This document shows, one piece after another, positions 30,767 through 32,380 of a stretch of 32,380 nucleotides of DNA. How positions within the stretch are numbered: position 1 is the first letter of the stretch; every line of letters begins with the position of its first letter. The notes under the pieces are model-generated. The model did not search any database. It had not been told where the DNA came from and was given only the letters and a program-made list of their open reading frames with translations. The stretch spans positions 1 through 32,380 of the forward strand of contig CAZVWH010000027.1 of NCBI GenBank assembly GCA_964631175.1, written 5' to 3'. Origin of the DNA: CAZVWH01 sp964631175. GTDB lineage: Bacteria > Planctomycetota > Phycisphaerae > Sedimentisphaerales > Anaerobacaceae. A program made the position numbers and the translations under genes.

Positions 30767-31897
30767 CTACTTATACATTTCATCAAAATAACCCTGGGCA
30801 TCGACAACCGCAGCACGCATCATATCCTCGGCCTTGGCGGTTTCACGCTTGGCAAGGACATTCATCAGTTGTTTAGTATCCAGATCTCTTGCTGCTCTAT
30901 CACACGCTTCCCAGCTAAGGACACTTCTTACTACCCTGTCGATTCCCTGCACTACATTATCGTATGCCCGTGTCTGCATATCGTGGCCTTTCCAGCGTGC
31001 ATAGCCTGCCTGCTGAATGAGTCCTGCAATGGCAATATTCATACCGTTTACTCTGGTTCCGTGGTCTATGTCATACTTTCCCGGCCCGCCAAGAATAATA
31101 CCGTCGTTGTAGCCCTGACTGTTGAGGTGCATGTGGACCATCGCATCATTGTCAAGCTCTTCGACCGTGTCATAAACATGATCAAGGCCTATCATCTCTG
31201 AATGCCCAAATTCCTTGTTCACGCCTTTCTTATTTCTGGAGACGCCAAACTCTTCCTCGATTTTTCTCCAGAACAAAAGTGCGCTTGCCACCGTTGGAAT
31301 CAGCATGGCTGGGTGACCCTCGTTCGGCTTTGGTTCAAAGCTGATGTAGAGATTGCCGCCTTTCTTTTGATCATATTTGCATAGTCCTGCGATACTCTCC
31401 TTGAGATTTTGATACATCTGCCTGATACCGACCGTAGCAACATCATAGCCGAAGGAGCCGTTCCAAATAACAAGCGCCGGTGCTTTATTGATGTCCGTGT
31501 GCCATGCTTTCTTTAGCGTTCCGTAAGCAATGTCCACTGTTTTTGTGCCTAAATCCTCGGCGGCTTTTCGTTCATTAGGATCCAGTGACGCTATGCCGCC
31601 GTATGCAAAGTGAGTGTGTGCACCCGGCGTTATCATTGCCAGATAGAGTTTATTGTCCACGAGCGCATCGGCGACAGCCGCAGCGTTCTTATCATCGACT
31701 TCCGCGTCATAGTGCATCTCAATGCCCAGCTCGACATTGTCCGGTATTCGAGGTTGAACCTTGTCAGCCACGAGCTTTATCATTTCAGGCGTACCAAACT
31801 TGCCGCCCCATTCCGGCCGCATATCGCCCGGCACAAAACCGCCTTTACCCGGATTAAATGTCCATCTGCATATACTGTGTAAAGATTTCTCTGCCAT
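30767..31897 (-). CDS. xylA: xylose isomerase (376 aa)
   Basis: This TIM-barrel enzyme converts D-xylose to D-xylulose with divalent metal ions. The metal and substrate block YISFEPKPNEGHPAMLIPTV is diagnostic. Other family blocks are MITPGAHTHFAYGG, VIWNGSFGYDV and NKEFGHSEMIGLDHVYDT, followed by MVHMHLNSQGYND. The length is close to the shorter (class I) forms. The start MAEKSLHSIC follows a GAGCAAAACAAATGG leader on the minus strand with a weak ribosome-binding signal. It is downstream of the sugar-kinase gene on the same strand (49-bp spacer), the usual pairing for xylose use. With PL11 nearby it fits plant cell-wall sugar metabolism. Activity on related aldoses is possible. Confidence 0.82.
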   Translation of the reverse strand: MAEKSLHSICRWTFNPGKGGFVPGDMRPEWGGKFGTPEMIKLVADKVQPRIPDNVELGIEMHYDAEVDDKNAAAVADALVDNKLYLAMITPGAHTHFAYGGIASLDPNERKAAEDLGTKTVDIAYGTLKKAWHTDINKAPALVIWNGSFGYDVATVGIRQMYQNLKESIAGLCKYDQKKGGNLYISFEPKPNEGHPAMLIPTVASALLFWRKIEEEFGVSRNKKGVNKEFGHSEMIGLDHVYDTVEELDNDAMVHMHLNSQGYNDGIILGGPGKYDIDHGTRVNGMNIAIAGLIQQAGYARWKGHDMQTRAYDNVVQGIDRVVRSVLSWEACDRAARDLDTKQLMNVLAKRETAKAEDMMRAAVVDAQGYFDEMYK

Positions 31898-31946
31898 TTG
31901 TTTTGCTCCTTTCTCGTATCTTATATTTCATTTGAAGAGATGTGAT

Positions 31947-32380
31947 TCACGCTTTCAATTGCTTTTTTAAAACATCCTCCCATCTTTTGTAAGCTTGCTT
32001 ATAGGCGGAAGCCAGCTTAGTGTTTGGCTCGATTGTCCTAACCGGTTCCAGGCCAACAAAGGCGTCTGCCGGCCCTTTATAGATACCTGCGCCGATACCT
32101 GCACCACGGGCGGCCCCTTGCGAGCCATCAGTATTGTATAGCTCAACGGTGGATTCTGTAACTGTCGCAAAGGCCTCGCCAAATAATGGGCTAAGAAACA
32201 TATTCGCATCGCCTGCTCGGACGGTTTTCGCTACAACCCCCGTCTGTCGCATTATACCAAGACCGTAATTGAGCGCAAAGACGATTCCCTCCTGTGCCGC
32301 CCGCATAAGATGCGCTCTGGTATGAATGTTGAAATTCAAGCCATGTATAGATGCGCCTAAATTGCTATTCTCCAGTGTTC
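31947..32380 (-). CDS. xylB: FGGY-family sugar kinase (probable xylulokinase), C-terminal part
   Basis: The reading frame is open to the window edge, so the N-terminal two-thirds or more are missing. What remains (about 144 residues) has the C-terminal FGGY block: RAAQEGIVFALNYGLGIM, VRAGDANMFLSPLFGEAFATVT, VELYNTDGSQGAARGAGIGAG, and a helical tail AYKQAYKRWEDVLKK. In this family that region closes the ATP site. The neighbouring xylose isomerase suggests xylulokinase, but other FGGY kinases cannot be excluded. A TTG inside the fragment is not a true start; the homology continues upstream. Confidence 0.78.
   Translation of the reverse strand, partial: TLENSNLGASIHGLNFNIHTRAHLMRAAQEGIVFALNYGLGIMRQTGVVAKTVRAGDANMFLSPLFGEAFATVTESTVELYNTDGSQGAARGAGIGAGIYKGPADAFVGLEPVRTIEPNTKLASAYKQAYKRWEDVLKKQLKA

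Noticed and set aside
1..32380. CRISPR array
   Set aside because: I saw no series of short direct repeats with even spacers; the repeats present are palindromic intergenic elements or coding repeats.

Overview
The window looks like a fragment of a metagenome-assembled genome from the Planctomycetota, most likely class Phycisphaerae. This is an inference from gene style: a prepilin-type protein of the family common in planctomycetes, a PL11 rhamnogalacturonan lyase followed downstream by xylose isomerase and a sugar kinase, cell-surface proteins with tandem beta-rich repeats, a full-length NifU, and many dispersed palindromic intergenic repeats. A 100-N scaffold gap lies at 18642-18741. It is flanked by an exact 55-base duplication and is almost certainly an assembly artefact.

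Layout. (1) 1-48: the 3' half of a tRNA-Asn-like sequence at the window edge. (2) 49-9267: an unusual secretion or surface-fibre locus. It has a gene-poor leader with three regularly spaced sigma70-like promoters, two small secreted pilin-like proteins separated by structured non-coding DNA, a 566-aa protein with two apparent chaperone/Ig-like regions, a 1261-aa secretin carrying eight N-terminal beta-rich repeats, and a small probable lipoprotein. No ATPase, inner-membrane platform or usher gene is visible. (3) 9286-11080: a 1.6-kb block bounded by two directly repeated copies of the 3' end of hisF. It holds an MntA/HepT toxin-antitoxin pair and an unknown secreted protein with a glycine-rich tail. 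(4) 11006-18453: hisF and hisH (minus), glmS, a prepilin-like gene whose leader lies inside a repeat element, a PL11 lyase, and a convergent dapB that overlaps the lyase end. (5) 18587-21114: the scaffold gap and a large GT4-type glycosyltransferase fused to a helical C-terminal region. (6) 21499-29413: a sulfur and Fe-S cluster made of an IscR-like Rrf2 regulator, cysK, cysE, nadA, metY, a DUF4405-like membrane protein, nifU and nifS. (7) 29500-32380: a 49-aa membrane peptide, an ICMT-like methyltransferase, a palindromic repeat, xylose isomerase and the C-terminal part of an FGGY sugar kinase.

How the genes fit together. CysE and CysK make cysteine and NifS takes sulfur from it. NifU assembles Fe-S clusters from that sulfur. 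NadA is an Fe-S enzyme, MetY uses sulfide, and the Rrf2 regulator carries the three cysteines expected of a cluster-sensing member. PL11, xylose isomerase and the kinase suggest plant cell-wall sugar use. The secretin locus is the best candidate for an undescribed system: the parts resemble a fibre export pathway in which a secretin would take the place of an usher.

Dispersed repeats are a second theme. A double-hairpin element (three copies) supplies the stop codons of hisH and nadA and the start region of the prepilin-like gene. Two other palindromic repeat types fill the gap before nadA and the spacers beside hisF and xylA.
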